This document shows positions 8,207-17,606 of a DNA stretch of 64,000 nucleotides, one piece after another. The stretch comes from Enterobacteriaceae endosymbiont of Donacia clavipes (GTDB taxonomy: Bacteria; Pseudomonadota; Gammaproteobacteria; Enterobacterales; Enterobacteriaceae). The stretch covers positions 67,472-131,471 of the forward strand of contig NZ_CP046208.1 in assembly GCF_012570365.1 (NCBI RefSeq), given 5' to 3'. The position numbers and the translations under genes are program-made. The first letter of the stretch is position 1. Each line of letters starts with the position of its first letter. The notes beneath the pieces were generated by a model, which was not told the origin of the DNA, made no database searches, and saw nothing but the letters and a program-made list of their open reading frames with translations.

Positions 8207-10660
8207 TTATAATCTTTTAATAGGGGGAACGGTATATCTTTTTGCGGTATGTGTACCAGCACCTTTATTTTTATTTAAATTAATTGGATTATTAATTAAT
8301 TTATTATTGCAATAATTTGTAAAATTATCTTGTAATCTTTTATTATTTGATGACAAACAATGTTTGTATATTTTTTTTTTTGTTAATATATTATTATTTT
8401 CTATTTTAATTTTAGATTGATGTTTATTTATAATATGAGAAATAATTATACTTTTTTTTGAAATTATTTTTTTATTAGTATTTAGTTTAATTTTATTTAG
8501 TATTATTTTATTAGTTTTAATATAATTTTTAAATTTATCTGATTTTATTTTATTTTCTATAGATAATTTAGATAAATTAATTTTTTTATCATTTAAATTA
8601 TTATTAATTTTATTAATATTTTTTGTATTTAAATTTTTTTTTAATCTAATATAATTATTTGAATTTTGATTATTATTTTTATTATTGATTAATAAATTAT
8701 TGTTTATTTTTTTTTGTTTTTTGTCTATTTTTGTTATTTTTAATTTAATGATAGGAGAAATTTTTTTTTTATGAAAAGATATAATATTTTTTATTTTATT
8801 TAATTTTATTTTTTTTATAAAAATATCTAAATTTTTATTCAGATTATTTTTTTTATAAAAGAAAAAAATTTTATTATAATAATTTAAAATAATTTTTTTT
8901 ATGTAAAAAAATTTTTTCGAAAATTTTTTTAAAAAATTAAAGAATTTATATTTATTTATATTAATAAAATTCAATAATTTATATGTTTTTAAAAAAAAAT
9001 AATTTTTTCTTTTTATTATTTTCTTACGATAAATATTAAAATTTTTATTTATATTATTTTTTTTTAGTAAATTATTTTGAAAAAATTTATCTTTAAAAGA
9101 AGAATTATTATTTATATTTAAATTTAAATTTAAATTTAATTTATCAAATTGACTCATAAAATAATGAATAATTTTTTTATCTTCATTATGTTTTATACTT
9201 AATACATAATAATTTGGTGTATTAATTTTATTATTAGGAATAATAAATGTTTTAATTTTTCTATTTTCAATTGCATTAACTGATTTTCTTTTTTCATTTA
9301 ATAAATAAGACGCTATTTTAACAGGTACAATTGCATATACTTCTTTTATATTTTTTTTAAATGATTCTTCTTCTATTAATCTTAAAATAGATAAGGATAA
9401 CGATTTACTATTTCTTATAGTTCCATTACCTAAACACCTAGGACATAAATAATAACTAGATTCTCTTAAAGATGAACATAATCTTTGGCGAGACATTTCT
9501 AATAATCCAAATTTTGAAATATGACTTATTTGAATTTTAGCTTTATCTTGACGTATTTTATATAATAATTTTTTTTCTACAATTTTTTGATTTTTTAAAA
9601 AAGACATATCAATAAAATCTATTACAATTAATCCTCCTATATCTCTTAGACGTAATTGTCTAATAATTTCATCTGCAGCCTCTAAATTAATATTTAGCGC
9701 TGTTTCTTCTATATCAGTTCCTTTAGTTGCTTTTGATGAATTAACATCTATTGATGTTAAAGCTTCTGTTGTATCTATGATAATAGAACCCCCTGAGGGG
9801 AGTTGTACTTTTCTTTGAAAAATAGTTTCTATTTGAGCTTCTATTTGATAATAATTAAATAATGGAATAATACCTTTATATAATTTAATTTTATTATTAA
9901 AATCAGATTTTCCTAAAATATTAATATGTTTTTTTGCCAATTTTAATATTTTAGAATCATCAATTATAATTTCATTTATATCTTGACATAAATAATCTCG
10001 TAATGATCTAATAATTAGATTACTTTCTTGATATATTAAAAATGGAGCTAATTTATTTTGAGCTATTTTTTTTATTTTTTCCCAATGTTTTAATCTAAGT
10101 TTTAAATCTAATTTAAGTATTTTAATATTTTTACCTAATCCTGCTGTACGAATTATTAAACTCATATTATGAGGTAAATATAATAATGATAAAATTTTTT
10201 TTAAATTTTTTCGATCTTCTCCAATAATTTTTTTAGATATTCCACTTGAATTTGGTTTATTTGGCATTAAAACTAAATAACTTCCTACTAAACTAATAAA
10301 TGTTGTTAATGATGCTCCTTTATGGCCTCGTTCTTCTTTATTAATTTGTATAATAATTTCTTTACCTATTGGTAAAAAATTTTTTATATTTATTTTATTA
10401 TATATATTTTGATTATAATAATTAGGTAAATATTCTTCTGTGATTTCTTTTATTGGTAAAAAACCATGTTTGTTAACACCATAATCTACAAAAACTGCTT
10501 CTAAACTTGGTTCAATACGTGTAATTTTCCCTTTATATATATTGGATTTTTTTTTCTTATGTTTAAAATTTTCTATATTTAAATCATATAATTTTTGTCC
10601 ATCAACTAGAGCAACACGTAATTCTTCATGTTGAGTAGCATTTATTAACATTCTTTTCAT
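8207..10660 (-). CDS. rne: ribonuclease E, shortened C-terminal half
   Basis: RNase E is the main single-strand endoribonuclease for mRNA decay and for rRNA and tRNA processing. The catalytic half is conserved: an S1-like domain (about residues 38-120), the DNase-I-like domain with catalytic Asp305 (SIDVNS) and Asp348 (VIDFID), and the Zn-link CPRC (Cys406, Cys409). After about residue 515 the protein becomes a low-complexity Lys/Asn/Ile tract that has replaced most of the scaffold region. It ends in KGAGTHTAKR, which resembles the PNPase-binding tip of E. coli RNase E (GKGAAGGHTATHH). Total length is 817 aa against 1061 in E. coli. Divergent from rluC as in enterobacteria. Confidence 0.95.
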   Translation of the reverse strand: MKRMLINATQHEELRVALVDGQKLYDLNIENFKHKKKKSNIYKGKITRIEPSLEAVFVDYGVNKHGFLPIKEITEEYLPNYYNQNIYNKINIKNFLPIGKEIIIQINKEERGHKGASLTTFISLVGSYLVLMPNKPNSSGISKKIIGEDRKNLKKILSLLYLPHNMSLIIRTAGLGKNIKILKLDLKLRLKHWEKIKKIAQNKLAPFLIYQESNLIIRSLRDYLCQDINEIIIDDSKILKLAKKHINILGKSDFNNKIKLYKGIIPLFNYYQIEAQIETIFQRKVQLPSGGSIIIDTTEALTSIDVNSSKATKGTDIEETALNINLEAADEIIRQLRLRDIGGLIVIDFIDMSFLKNQKIVEKKLLYKIRQDKAKIQISHISKFGLLEMSRQRLCSSLRESSYYLCPRCLGNGTIRNSKSLSLSILRLIEEESFKKNIKEVYAIVPVKIASYLLNEKRKSVNAIENRKIKTFIIPNNKINTPNYYVLSIKHNEDKKIIHYFMSQFDKLNLNLNLNINNNSSFKDKFFQNNLLKKNNINKNFNIYRKKIIKRKNYFFLKTYKLLNFININKYKFFNFLKKFSKKFFYIKKIILNYYNKIFFFYKKNNLNKNLDIFIKKIKLNKIKNIISFHKKKISPIIKLKITKIDKKQKKINNNLLINNKNNNQNSNNYIRLKKNLNTKNINKINNNLNDKKINLSKLSIENKIKSDKFKNYIKTNKIILNKIKLNTNKKIISKKSIIISHIINKHQSKIKIENNNILTKKKIYKHCLSSNNKRLQDNFTNYCNNKLINNPINLNKNKGAGTHTAKRYTVPPIKRL

Positions 10661-11009
10661 AATAACTTACTCATATAGTTTTCTATAAACTAATTAAAAA
10701 TTAATATAATTAAAAAATTATATTTAGTGTTTTGTGAATTGTTTTTATCAAAATTATAACTATCAGAAAATAGCAAAATTATCTTAATATAATTATTTAT
10801 CAATTTTAAAATTTTTAAAATATACCTAATTATAATTAAATATATTTTAGTTTTTTTATTAAAATTTTAATAAATTTTTTATTAAAAATAAATATTAACA
10901 TAAAACTTTATATTCAATAATAATTTTCTATTAAATATATAACATATTATTATCTTTTATTAAAAATTTTTATTATATTAATAAAATTATTAATTTAATT
11001 TATAATTAT
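10661..11009. promoter_or_regulatory. 349-bp divergent intergenic region, rne/rluC
   Basis: No gene is visible here. The stretch is almost pure A/T with no GC-containing hairpin. It must contain the divergent promoters for rne and rluC. In E. coli the rne mRNA has a long 5' leader whose hairpins mediate feedback by RNase E. The unusual length of this spacer in a compact genome is compatible with a retained leader, but I cannot identify the hairpins. Confidence 0.4.
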
Positions 11010-11960
11010 ATGTATAAGATAATAAAAACTAAATTTATAACTGTTCCTATAAGTATTGATAAACAAAGAATAGATAATTTTTTAATTAATAAATTTAAAA
11101 ATGTGCCTAAAAGTATGATTTATCGTCTTTTAAGACAAGGAAAAATAAAAGTTAATACAAAAAAAATTTTACCAAATTTTAAAATTAAATTTCAGGATAT
11201 AATAAAAATTCCTTCTATATATATTAATAAAATTAATCCTATTAAATATAATTTAAGTTATAAAAAAAAGAATTTTTTTAAAAAAACTATAATTTTTGAA
11301 GATAAATATATTTTAGCAATAAATAAACCTTCTGGTATTGCTGTTCATGGAGGTAGTGGTATTAATTATGGAATTATTGAAAATTTTCGATTTTTATTTA
11401 AGAAGAATTTTTTTTTAGAACTTGTACATAGAATAGACAAAGAAACTTCTGGGGTATTAATAATGGCAAAAAAAAGATCGGTATTAAAAATATTACAAAA
11501 ACAATTAAGAGAGAAAAAAATAATTAAAAATTACATTGCTTTAGTAAAGGGTAATTGTTTTAAAAAAAAATATATTTATATTAAAAATTATTTATTAAAA
11601 AATAATTTTAATAAAAAAATTAAAGTACAAATAAATAAATATACAGGAAAATATTCAGAAACTAAATTTAAAATTATTCAAAATTATAAAGATATAATGT
11701 TAGTAAAAATAAAACCATTAACAGGTAGAACACATCAAATTAGAGTACATATGTCCCATATAGGTTATCCTATACTTTTTGATAAACGTTATGGTGATTA
11801 TATTTTTAATGAAAAATTAAAAAAAATTTATAATTTAAATAGATTATTTTTACATGCTAAAAATATTAAGTTTATACATCCTATTAGTAAAGAAAAAATT
11901 AATATATATGCACCCTTAAGTAAGGAATTAAATAATTGTTTAGCAAAAATAAATCATTAA
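11010..11960 (+). CDS. rluC: 23S rRNA pseudouridine synthase C
   Basis: RluC makes pseudouridines 955, 2504 and 2580 of 23S rRNA in E. coli. An N-terminal S4-like RNA-binding domain (QRIDNFLINKFK...VPKSMIYRLLRQGKIKVN) precedes the RluA-type catalytic domain, with the catalytic Asp in HRIDKETSGVLIMAKK and the GRTHQIRVH motif. Length (316 aa) matches the family. The position divergent from rne and upstream of rpmF is the enterobacterial arrangement and separates it from RluA or RluD. The yceF and yceD genes that normally follow are absent. Confidence 0.94.
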   Translation: MYKIIKTKFITVPISIDKQRIDNFLINKFKNVPKSMIYRLLRQGKIKVNTKKILPNFKIKFQDIIKIPSIYINKINPIKYNLSYKKKNFFKKTIIFEDKYILAINKPSGIAVHGGSGINYGIIENFRFLFKKNFFLELVHRIDKETSGVLIMAKKRSVLKILQKQLREKKIIKNYIALVKGNCFKKKYIYIKNYLLKNNFNKKIKVQINKYTGKYSETKFKIIQNYKDIMLVKIKPLTGRTHQIRVHMSHIGYPILFDKRYGDYIFNEKLKKIYNLNRLFLHAKNIKFIHPISKEKINIYAPLSKELNNCLAKINH

Positions 11961-12069
11961 TAAATTATATTGCATATATAATAAAAAATATTTAAAATAT
12001 AACTAGGTTTCAATATAACGAAATTAAATAAAGAAAAAATATTTATAATATAAGAGGTATTTTAAAAAT

Positions 12070-12252
12070 ATGGCAGTACAAAAACATAAAAAATCTAGAT
12101 CTAAACGTGGTATGAGACGTTCTCATGATAAATTATCTAATAATAAAATTTTACTAATTGATAAAAAAACTGGTAAAAAATGTTTATATCATCATATGGA
12201 TAATGATGGTTTTTATAGAGGAAAAAAAATTATTATTAAAAATAATAATTAA
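12070..12252 (+). CDS. rpmF: 50S ribosomal protein L32
   Basis: A small basic ribosomal protein of the large subunit. [20 protein letters not shown] is the family signature and the C-terminal [15 protein letters not shown] matches E. coli L32; 60 aa is normal. AAGAGGT lies just upstream of the ATG. In E. coli rpmF is followed by plsX and fabH before fabD. Here fabD follows after 74 bp, so those two genes have been deleted from this site. Confidence 0.96.
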   Translation: MAVQKHKKSRSKRGMRRSHDKLSNNKILLIDKKTGKKCLYHHMDNDGFYRGKKIIIKNNN

Positions 12253-12326
12253 TATTATTAATTAATAATATATTTAAAATAAAAAATTTAAATTTTATAT
12301 TTAATTAAAATTAGATATTTTAAAAT

Positions 12327-13291
12327 ATGAAAAAATTTGTTGCAATTTTCCCAGGACAAGGAATTCAATTTATAGGAATGTTGTCCTCTTTGTATAGTAA
12401 TTATAAAATTATAAAAAAAACTTTTAATTATGCTTCTGAAATTCTTAAATATGATTTATGGTATTTAACTCAGTATAGTACATCAAAAAAATTAAATAAA
12501 ACTTATTATACACAACCAGCTATTTTAACAGCATCTATAGCTATATATAGATTATGGTTACAAAAAAATGGTATGTTACCTAGTATAGTAATGGGTTATA
12601 GTTTAGGAGAATATACTGCAATAGTTTGCAGTAAAATTATTAGTTTTTCTGATGCAATTAAAATTGTAAAATTTAGAGGTAAATTAATGCATAAATTATC
12701 ATCTAATTTGAATGATTATGATAAAAATGGATATTATATGCAAACAATTCTTGGAATAAAAAAAAAATAGTGGAAAATATTTGTATAGAAATTTCCAAAA
12801 AAGAGAGTATTATATCAATATCTAATTATAATTCATATAAAAATATTACCATTAGTGGTAATAAGTTAGCTATAATTAAAGCTATAAAAATATTTAAATT
12901 TTTGGGTGCACGTATAGTTCCTATAAATATAAATATACCTTCACATTGTTTATTAATGAAACCTATAATTTATGAATTTAAAAATTTTTTAAATAAAATT
13001 ATATTTAAAAAACCTAAAATTATGTTTATTAATAATATTAATTGTAAATATGAAAAATCACCGGAAAAAATTAAAGATTATTTAGTAAAACAATTATATT
13101 CTACTGTAAATTGGGTAGGATGTCTAAATTTTATAAAAAAAAAAAATATATTTAACGTAATTGAATTTACTCCTAAAAAAATACTTAAAAAAATATCAAA
13201 ACCAATTTTAAATGATTTAAATATAAGTTCAATTTATGATTTAAAATCATTTCTTCTTACATTAAAAAAATATAAATTTAATAATAAATAA
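12327..13291 (+). CDS. fabD: malonyl-CoA:ACP transacylase, frameshifted at a poly-A tract
   Basis: FabD loads malonate onto ACP for fatty-acid elongation. The family sequence is split over two frames. 12327-12770 encodes the N-terminal half (PGQGIQFIGM, active-site GYSLGEYTA with the nucleophilic Ser) and ends at a TAG directly after ten A (12758-12767). The C-terminal half continues in another frame to 13291, with the catalytic His in NIPSHCLLMKP. One extra A would restore LGIKKKIVENICIEI and a protein of about 320 aa, close to the E. coli length of 309. Both halves remain well conserved, so the gene looks functional through slippage rather than dead. fabG follows immediately after the stop. 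A sequencing indel is the main alternative. Confidence 0.85.
12758..12767 (+). repeat. A10 homopolymer at the fabD frame break
   Basis: Ten consecutive A immediately before TAG in the upstream frame. Adding one A, or removing two, joins the two conserved halves of fabD. Runs of this length are known sites of RNA-polymerase slippage in AT-rich insect endosymbionts. Confidence 0.85.
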
Positions 13292-14041
13292 ATGATAAAT
13301 ATTAATCTTAATGGTAAAATAGCTTTAGTTACTGGCGCAAGTAAAGGTATAGGATATAATATTGCTAATACATTAGCTAATTATGGAGCTTATGTTATTG
13401 GTACATCTACTAATCCTAATGGGATAAAAATAATAAATAATTATTTAGGTAAAAATGGTATTGGTTTAATCCTTAATTTAGAAAATAGCTCTACATATAT
13501 TATCAATAATTTTATTAGATATATTATTAAAAATTTTAAAAATTTAGATATACTAATTAATAATTCGGGAATAATATATGATAAACTTGTATTAAATATG
13601 AAAGATTATCAATGGAATAATGTTTTAAAAATTAATTTAACTTCTGTTTTTAAAATATGTAGAGAAGTTATTTATTACATGTTAAAAAAATCATTTGGTC
13701 GTATAATTAACATTAGCTCCATAATAGGAATTATTGGTAATATAGGACAAGCTAATTATGCTGCAACAAAAGCAGGAATTATAGGATTTAGTAAATCTTT
13801 AGCTCAAGAAGTAGCACATAAAGGAATTACTGTAAATATTATATCTCCTGGTTATATTGAAACAGATATGACATTAAAATTAAAAAAAAAATATCGTGAT
13901 AATATCATATCAAAGATCCCATCTAAACGTTTTGGAAATCCTCAAGAAATAGCAGATGCTGTAATTTTTTTAGTTTCTGAAAAAGCATCTTACATAACAG
14001 GAGAAACGTTACACATTAATGGTGGTTTATATATGCAATAA
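13292..14041 (+). CDS. fabG: 3-oxoacyl-ACP reductase
   Basis: FabG is the NADPH-dependent short-chain dehydrogenase that reduces 3-ketoacyl-ACP. It has the TGASKGIG cofactor motif, NNSG, the catalytic Ser (ISSIIG) and YAATKAG (Tyr-x3-Lys), and ends in GGLYMQ like the family. It is 249 aa against 244 in E. coli. The ATG is adjacent to the fabD stop, so translation is probably coupled and depends on ribosomes finishing fabD. NADPH probably comes from PntAB. Confidence 0.96.
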   Translation: MININLNGKIALVTGASKGIGYNIANTLANYGAYVIGTSTNPNGIKIINNYLGKNGIGLILNLENSSTYIINNFIRYIIKNFKNLDILINNSGIIYDKLVLNMKDYQWNNVLKINLTSVFKICREVIYYMLKKSFGRIINISSIIGIIGNIGQANYAATKAGIIGFSKSLAQEVAHKGITVNIISPGYIETDMTLKLKKKYRDNIISKIPSKRFGNPQEIADAVIFLVSEKASYITGETLHINGGLYMQ

Positions 14042-14108
14042 TTTTTTATTTTACTTATAAAAATGAAATTAATAATTTTATCTTAAAAAATTTTTAATAG
14101 GAAACATA

Positions 14109-14354
14109 ATGAATACAAGTAATTCTATTATCGAACGTGTAAAAAAAATTATTATTAATGTTCTAGAAATTAAAAAAAATAATATTACAAATACTTCTTC
14201 TTTTAAAAAAGATTTAAACGCTGATTCTCTTGAAACTATTGAAATTATAATGGCATTAGAAGAAGAATTTAATATTGAAATTTCAGATGAAGATGCTGAA
14301 AAAATTACTTCTATTCAAGAAGCAGTTAGCTATATTAATGATTATAAAAATTAA
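14109..14354 (+). CDS. acpP: acyl carrier protein
   Basis: ACP carries growing acyl chains on a 4'-phosphopantetheine arm. The DSLE motif (ADSLETIE) contains the modified Ser near residue 39, and helix II EIIMALEEEFNIEISDEDAEKI is close to the E. coli protein. It is 81 aa, slightly longer than usual at the N-terminus. It keeps many acidic residues despite the genome-wide Lys/Asn drift. AGGA precedes the ATG. It lies between fabG and fabF in standard order and also supplies octanoyl-ACP to LipB. Confidence 0.97.
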   Translation: MNTSNSIIERVKKIIINVLEIKKNNITNTSSFKKDLNADSLETIEIIMALEEEFNIEISDEDAEKITSIQEAVSYINDYKN

Positions 14355-14450
14355 AATTAATTTGAAATTAAGAAATAAAATAATATTTTTATTTCTATGT
14401 TATTTTATAATTTTAAATAAAATATGAATAATTTAAATAAAAAAAAATTA

Positions 14451-15692
14451 ATGTATAGACGTAGAGTAGTAATTACTGGTATTGGAATGATAACTCCTAT
14501 AGGTAATTCAATAAAATCTAATTGGTATAATCTTATAAATGGAAATAGTGGTATTAATCATATTGATACTTTTAATATTAATAAATATAAAACTAAAATT
14601 GCTGGTTTAATAAAAAATTTTAAATATAAAGATTATATTATAAATAAAAAAAAAAAAAATATTGATTTATTTATACAATATGGATTAGTTGCTTGTAAAG
14701 AAGCTATTAAAAATTCTGGTTTATTATTTAATAAAAGAAATAATCCAAGATTTGGTGTTTCTGTTGGTTCAGGTTTAGGTGGTATAAATTTAATTGAAAA
14801 AAATTCTTATATTTTAAATAAAAAAGGTTTAAAACAAATAAGTCCTTTTTTTTTCCCATCAACTATTTTGAATATGTTAACAGGTAATATTTCAATTAAA
14901 TATAAATTAACTGGTCCTAGTCTATCAATTAGTACAGCATGTAGTTCAGGAATTCATAATATTGGTATAGCTTTTAAAATTATATCTTATAATGATGCAG
15001 ATATTATGATTGCTGGAGCATCAGAAAAAGCTGTTACTCCTTTAAGTTTAAGTGGTTTTTGCGCTATGAAAGTTTTATCTAAAAGAAATAATCAACCTAC
15101 AAAAGCAAGTAGACCTTGGGATAAGGATAGAGATGGATTTGTAATTGGAGACGGAGCAGGTATATTAATTTTAGAAGAATATAATCATGCAAAAAAAAGA
15201 AATGCAAATATTTTTGCTGAAATTATTGGATTTGGTATGAGTAATGATGCATATCATATAACTACTCCTTCTATAAATGGTAAAGGAGCTCAATTAGCTA
15301 TGTCAAATGCATTAAAAGATGCAAATATTAATCCTGAAAAAATTGAATATATAAATGCTCATGGTACATCAACTATATTAGGAGATATAGCAGAAGCAAA
15401 TGCTATTAAAATAGTTTTTAAAAATAATTATTCTAAATTATCTATAAGTTCTACTAAATCTATTACTGGGCATTTATTAGGTGCAGCAGGAGCAATTGAA
15501 TCTATTTATTCTATTTTATCTTTAAAACACCAAATAATTCCACCAACAATTAATTTAGACCATCCTGATAAAAATTTAAATCTAGATTTTGTGCCTAATT
15601 TTTCTCGTGATGTAAATAATATGAAATATGTATTATGCAATTCTTTTGGTTTTGGTGGAACTAATGCATCATTAATATTTAAAAAAATATAA
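14451..15692 (+). CDS. fabF: 3-oxoacyl-ACP synthase II
   Basis: FabF condenses malonyl-ACP with acyl-ACP. The catalytic triad is visible: Cys in TACSSG, His in NAHGTST, His in TGHLLGAAGA. The ATG at 14451 (MYRRRVVITG) gives 413 aa, exactly the E. coli length and aligned from the first residue. An in-frame ATG at 14424 would add nine residues, and neither start has a good Shine-Dalgarno. An A12 run near 14646 codes four Lys and is in frame. With fabH absent from its usual place, FabF may have to help start chains unless another synthase is encoded elsewhere. Confidence 0.95.
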   Translation: MYRRRVVITGIGMITPIGNSIKSNWYNLINGNSGINHIDTFNINKYKTKIAGLIKNFKYKDYIINKKKKNIDLFIQYGLVACKEAIKNSGLLFNKRNNPRFGVSVGSGLGGINLIEKNSYILNKKGLKQISPFFFPSTILNMLTGNISIKYKLTGPSLSISTACSSGIHNIGIAFKIISYNDADIMIAGASEKAVTPLSLSGFCAMKVLSKRNNQPTKASRPWDKDRDGFVIGDGAGILILEEYNHAKKRNANIFAEIIGFGMSNDAYHITTPSINGKGAQLAMSNALKDANINPEKIEYINAHGTSTILGDIAEANAIKIVFKNNYSKLSISSTKSITGHLLGAAGAIESIYSILSLKHQIIPPTINLDHPDKNLNLDFVPNFSRDVNNMKYVLCNSFGFGGTNASLIFKKI

Positions 15693-15726
15693 TTTATTAT
15701 GAATAATAATATTATAATCTTGTCAT

Positions 15727-15771
15727 AAAAAATTTTAAGTAAAAAATATTTTTATATATTTTAAAATTTTT
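15727..15771 (+). terminator. AT-only inverted repeat after fabF
   Basis: AAAAATTTTAA (15728-15738) and TTAAAATTTTT (15761-15771) form an 11-bp perfect stem around 22 nt. The position, about 35 bp after fabF and before a 170-bp spacer to tmk, suits the end of the fab transcript. The stem has no G-C pair and chance is possible in this composition. Confidence 0.35.
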
Positions 15772-15939
15772 GTATAAATAATTATTAATTTAAATAATAT
15801 TAATATTATACAAATAGATATATAATTAATTAAAATTAATTATTAAATAATATTTTGTTTATTTTAAATGAATAAATTTTTTTTTAAAAAAAATTTTACT
15901 ATAATGTTATTTATTTTAATAAAATTTTAATAACAAAAA

Positions 15940-16569
15940 ATGAAAAATAATAAATTTATTGTAATAGAAGGTATCAATGGATCTGGGAAAACAACAATTT
16001 GTAATTATATAATAAAATTATTAAAAAATTTTAATATGACAAATATTATTTTAACTCATGAACCTGGAGGAACACCGGTTGCTGAAAAATTAAGAAAGAT
16101 TATAAAATTTACTAAAGAAGAAAATTTTTCTTATAAAACAGAATTATTACTATTATATGCTTCTAGATTACAATTATTAAATAATATTATACGACCTAAT
16201 ATTAATACACATTGGATAATATCTGATAGATATGATTTATCTTCTTATGCTTATCAAATTGGAGGAAGAAGAATAAATAAAAAATATATAACTTTTTTAC
16301 AAAATTTTATTAAAAATAATATACAACCTAATATTATTATTTATTTAGATATAAAACCAATGATTGCTCTAAAAAGAATTAAATTTAAAAAAAAAGATAG
16401 AATTGAAAATGAATCTATAAATTTTTTTTCTAGGGTACGTAATTATTATTTAAAAATAGCAAAAAAAAATAAAATAATTAAAATAATTAATGCCAATAAT
16501 AGTTTAAAAGATGTTAAATTTTTAGTTAAAAAAAAAATTGTAAAACTAATAAAATCTACAGAAATATAA
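15940..16569 (+). CDS. tmk: thymidylate kinase
   Basis: Phosphorylates dTMP to dTDP for DNA synthesis. P-loop EGINGSGKTT near the N-terminus, the TMP-binding HEPGGTP with conserved Arg, and DRYDLSSYAYQ are all present. The lid region FKKKDRIENE keeps its basic character. It is 209 aa (E. coli 213). holB starts 2 bp after the stop, so translation is coupled. pabC and yceG, which lie between fabF and tmk in E. coli, are missing. Confidence 0.95.
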   Translation: MKNNKFIVIEGINGSGKTTICNYIIKLLKNFNMTNIILTHEPGGTPVAEKLRKIIKFTKEENFSYKTELLLLYASRLQLLNNIIRPNINTHWIISDRYDLSSYAYQIGGRRINKKYITFLQNFIKNNIQPNIIIYLDIKPMIALKRIKFKKKDRIENESINFFSRVRNYYLKIAKKNKIIKIINANNSLKDVKFLVKKKIVKLIKSTEI

Positions 16570-16571
16570 AA

Positions 16572-17573
16572 ATGTATAATTCTTCTTATCCTTGGTTAAA
16601 TTTTTTTTATGAAAAAATAATTTATCAATTTTTAAATAAAAAAAATTATAATACTTTTATTTTTTGTTCTATAAATGGTTTAGGTACTATTTCTTTAGTT
16701 TATGAGATAATTAAATGGATTTTTTGTATAAATAAAAAAAATTTATATAGTTGTTCTATTTGTAATAATTGTTTATTAATTAAAGAAAATAATTATCCTG
16801 ATTTACATATTATTAAATGTAAAAAAAATCAAACAAATATTAGTATAGAATCAATCAGAAATTTAATAAATAATATTTATAATTCTTCTTATAACGATAA
16901 AGGTAAAATTATATGGATTCCTTATGCTAAACAATTAAATATATCATCTAGTAATGCTATTTTAAAAATTTTAGAAGAACCACCTATAGATACTTGGTTT
17001 TTTTTACAATGTAAAAATAAATATGAAATATTACCTACAATATATAGTAGATGTCAATTTTGGCATATATATCCTCCTAATGAAAAATTAGGTATATCTT
17101 GGTTAAAAAATAAATTTAAAAATGGTAAAATTTTAAAAAAAATATATATACAAACAGCATTACGATTATGTAATAATGCTCCGATTTATGCATATAAATT
17201 ACTAAATAATATAATATGGAAAGAAAGAAAAATTTTATATAATATTTTTATATCTTCTTTAGAAGAAGATATAATGAAATTATTATATATATTAAACAAT
17301 AAAAATATTTTATTATATTTGAATTGGATATATCTAATTTTATTAGATACAATAAAATTACATCTAAAAATAAATGAAAAATATTTTTATAATTTAGATC
17401 AAATTTTTATTATAAATAAAATATCTAATTTAATTTTCTTAGATAAAATTTTATTAATGATAAAAAAAATATTATATTATCGTAATATTTTAATAAAAAT
17501 TAATATAATTAATAATGAATTAGTATTAATTAACTTATTATTATCTTTAGAAAAAATTTATAAACATAAATAA
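16572..17573 (+). CDS. holB: DNA polymerase III delta' subunit
   Basis: Part of the clamp-loader complex. It opens with PWLNFFYEKI like E. coli YPWLRPDFEKL, then a zinc module CSICNNC, a SNAILKILEEPP sensor region typical of the clamp-loader AAA+ fold, and SRCQFWHIYPP (SRC motif). It is 333 aa (E. coli 334). The P-loop is degenerate, as in other delta' subunits, which do not bind ATP. The C-terminal half is highly diverged and Ile/Asn/Lys-rich. Placement after tmk is canonical; ycfH downstream has been lost. Confidence 0.9.
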   Translation: MYNSSYPWLNFFYEKIIYQFLNKKNYNTFIFCSINGLGTISLVYEIIKWIFCINKKNLYSCSICNNCLLIKENNYPDLHIIKCKKNQTNISIESIRNLINNIYNSSYNDKGKIIWIPYAKQLNISSSNAILKILEEPPIDTWFFLQCKNKYEILPTIYSRCQFWHIYPPNEKLGISWLKNKFKNGKILKKIYIQTALRLCNNAPIYAYKLLNNIIWKERKILYNIFISSLEEDIMKLLYILNNKNILLYLNWIYLILLDTIKLHLKINEKYFYNLDQIFIINKISNLIFLDKILLMIKKILYYRNILIKINIINNELVLINLLLSLEKIYKHK

Positions 17574-17606
17574 TAATTTTAAAAATAATTAAATTAAGGT
17601 TTCATA

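Noticed and set aside
12770-13291. Second half of fabD as an independent gene from GTG
   Set aside because: It lacks the active-site Ser half and has no ribosome site; it is the continuation of fabD after the A10 frame break.
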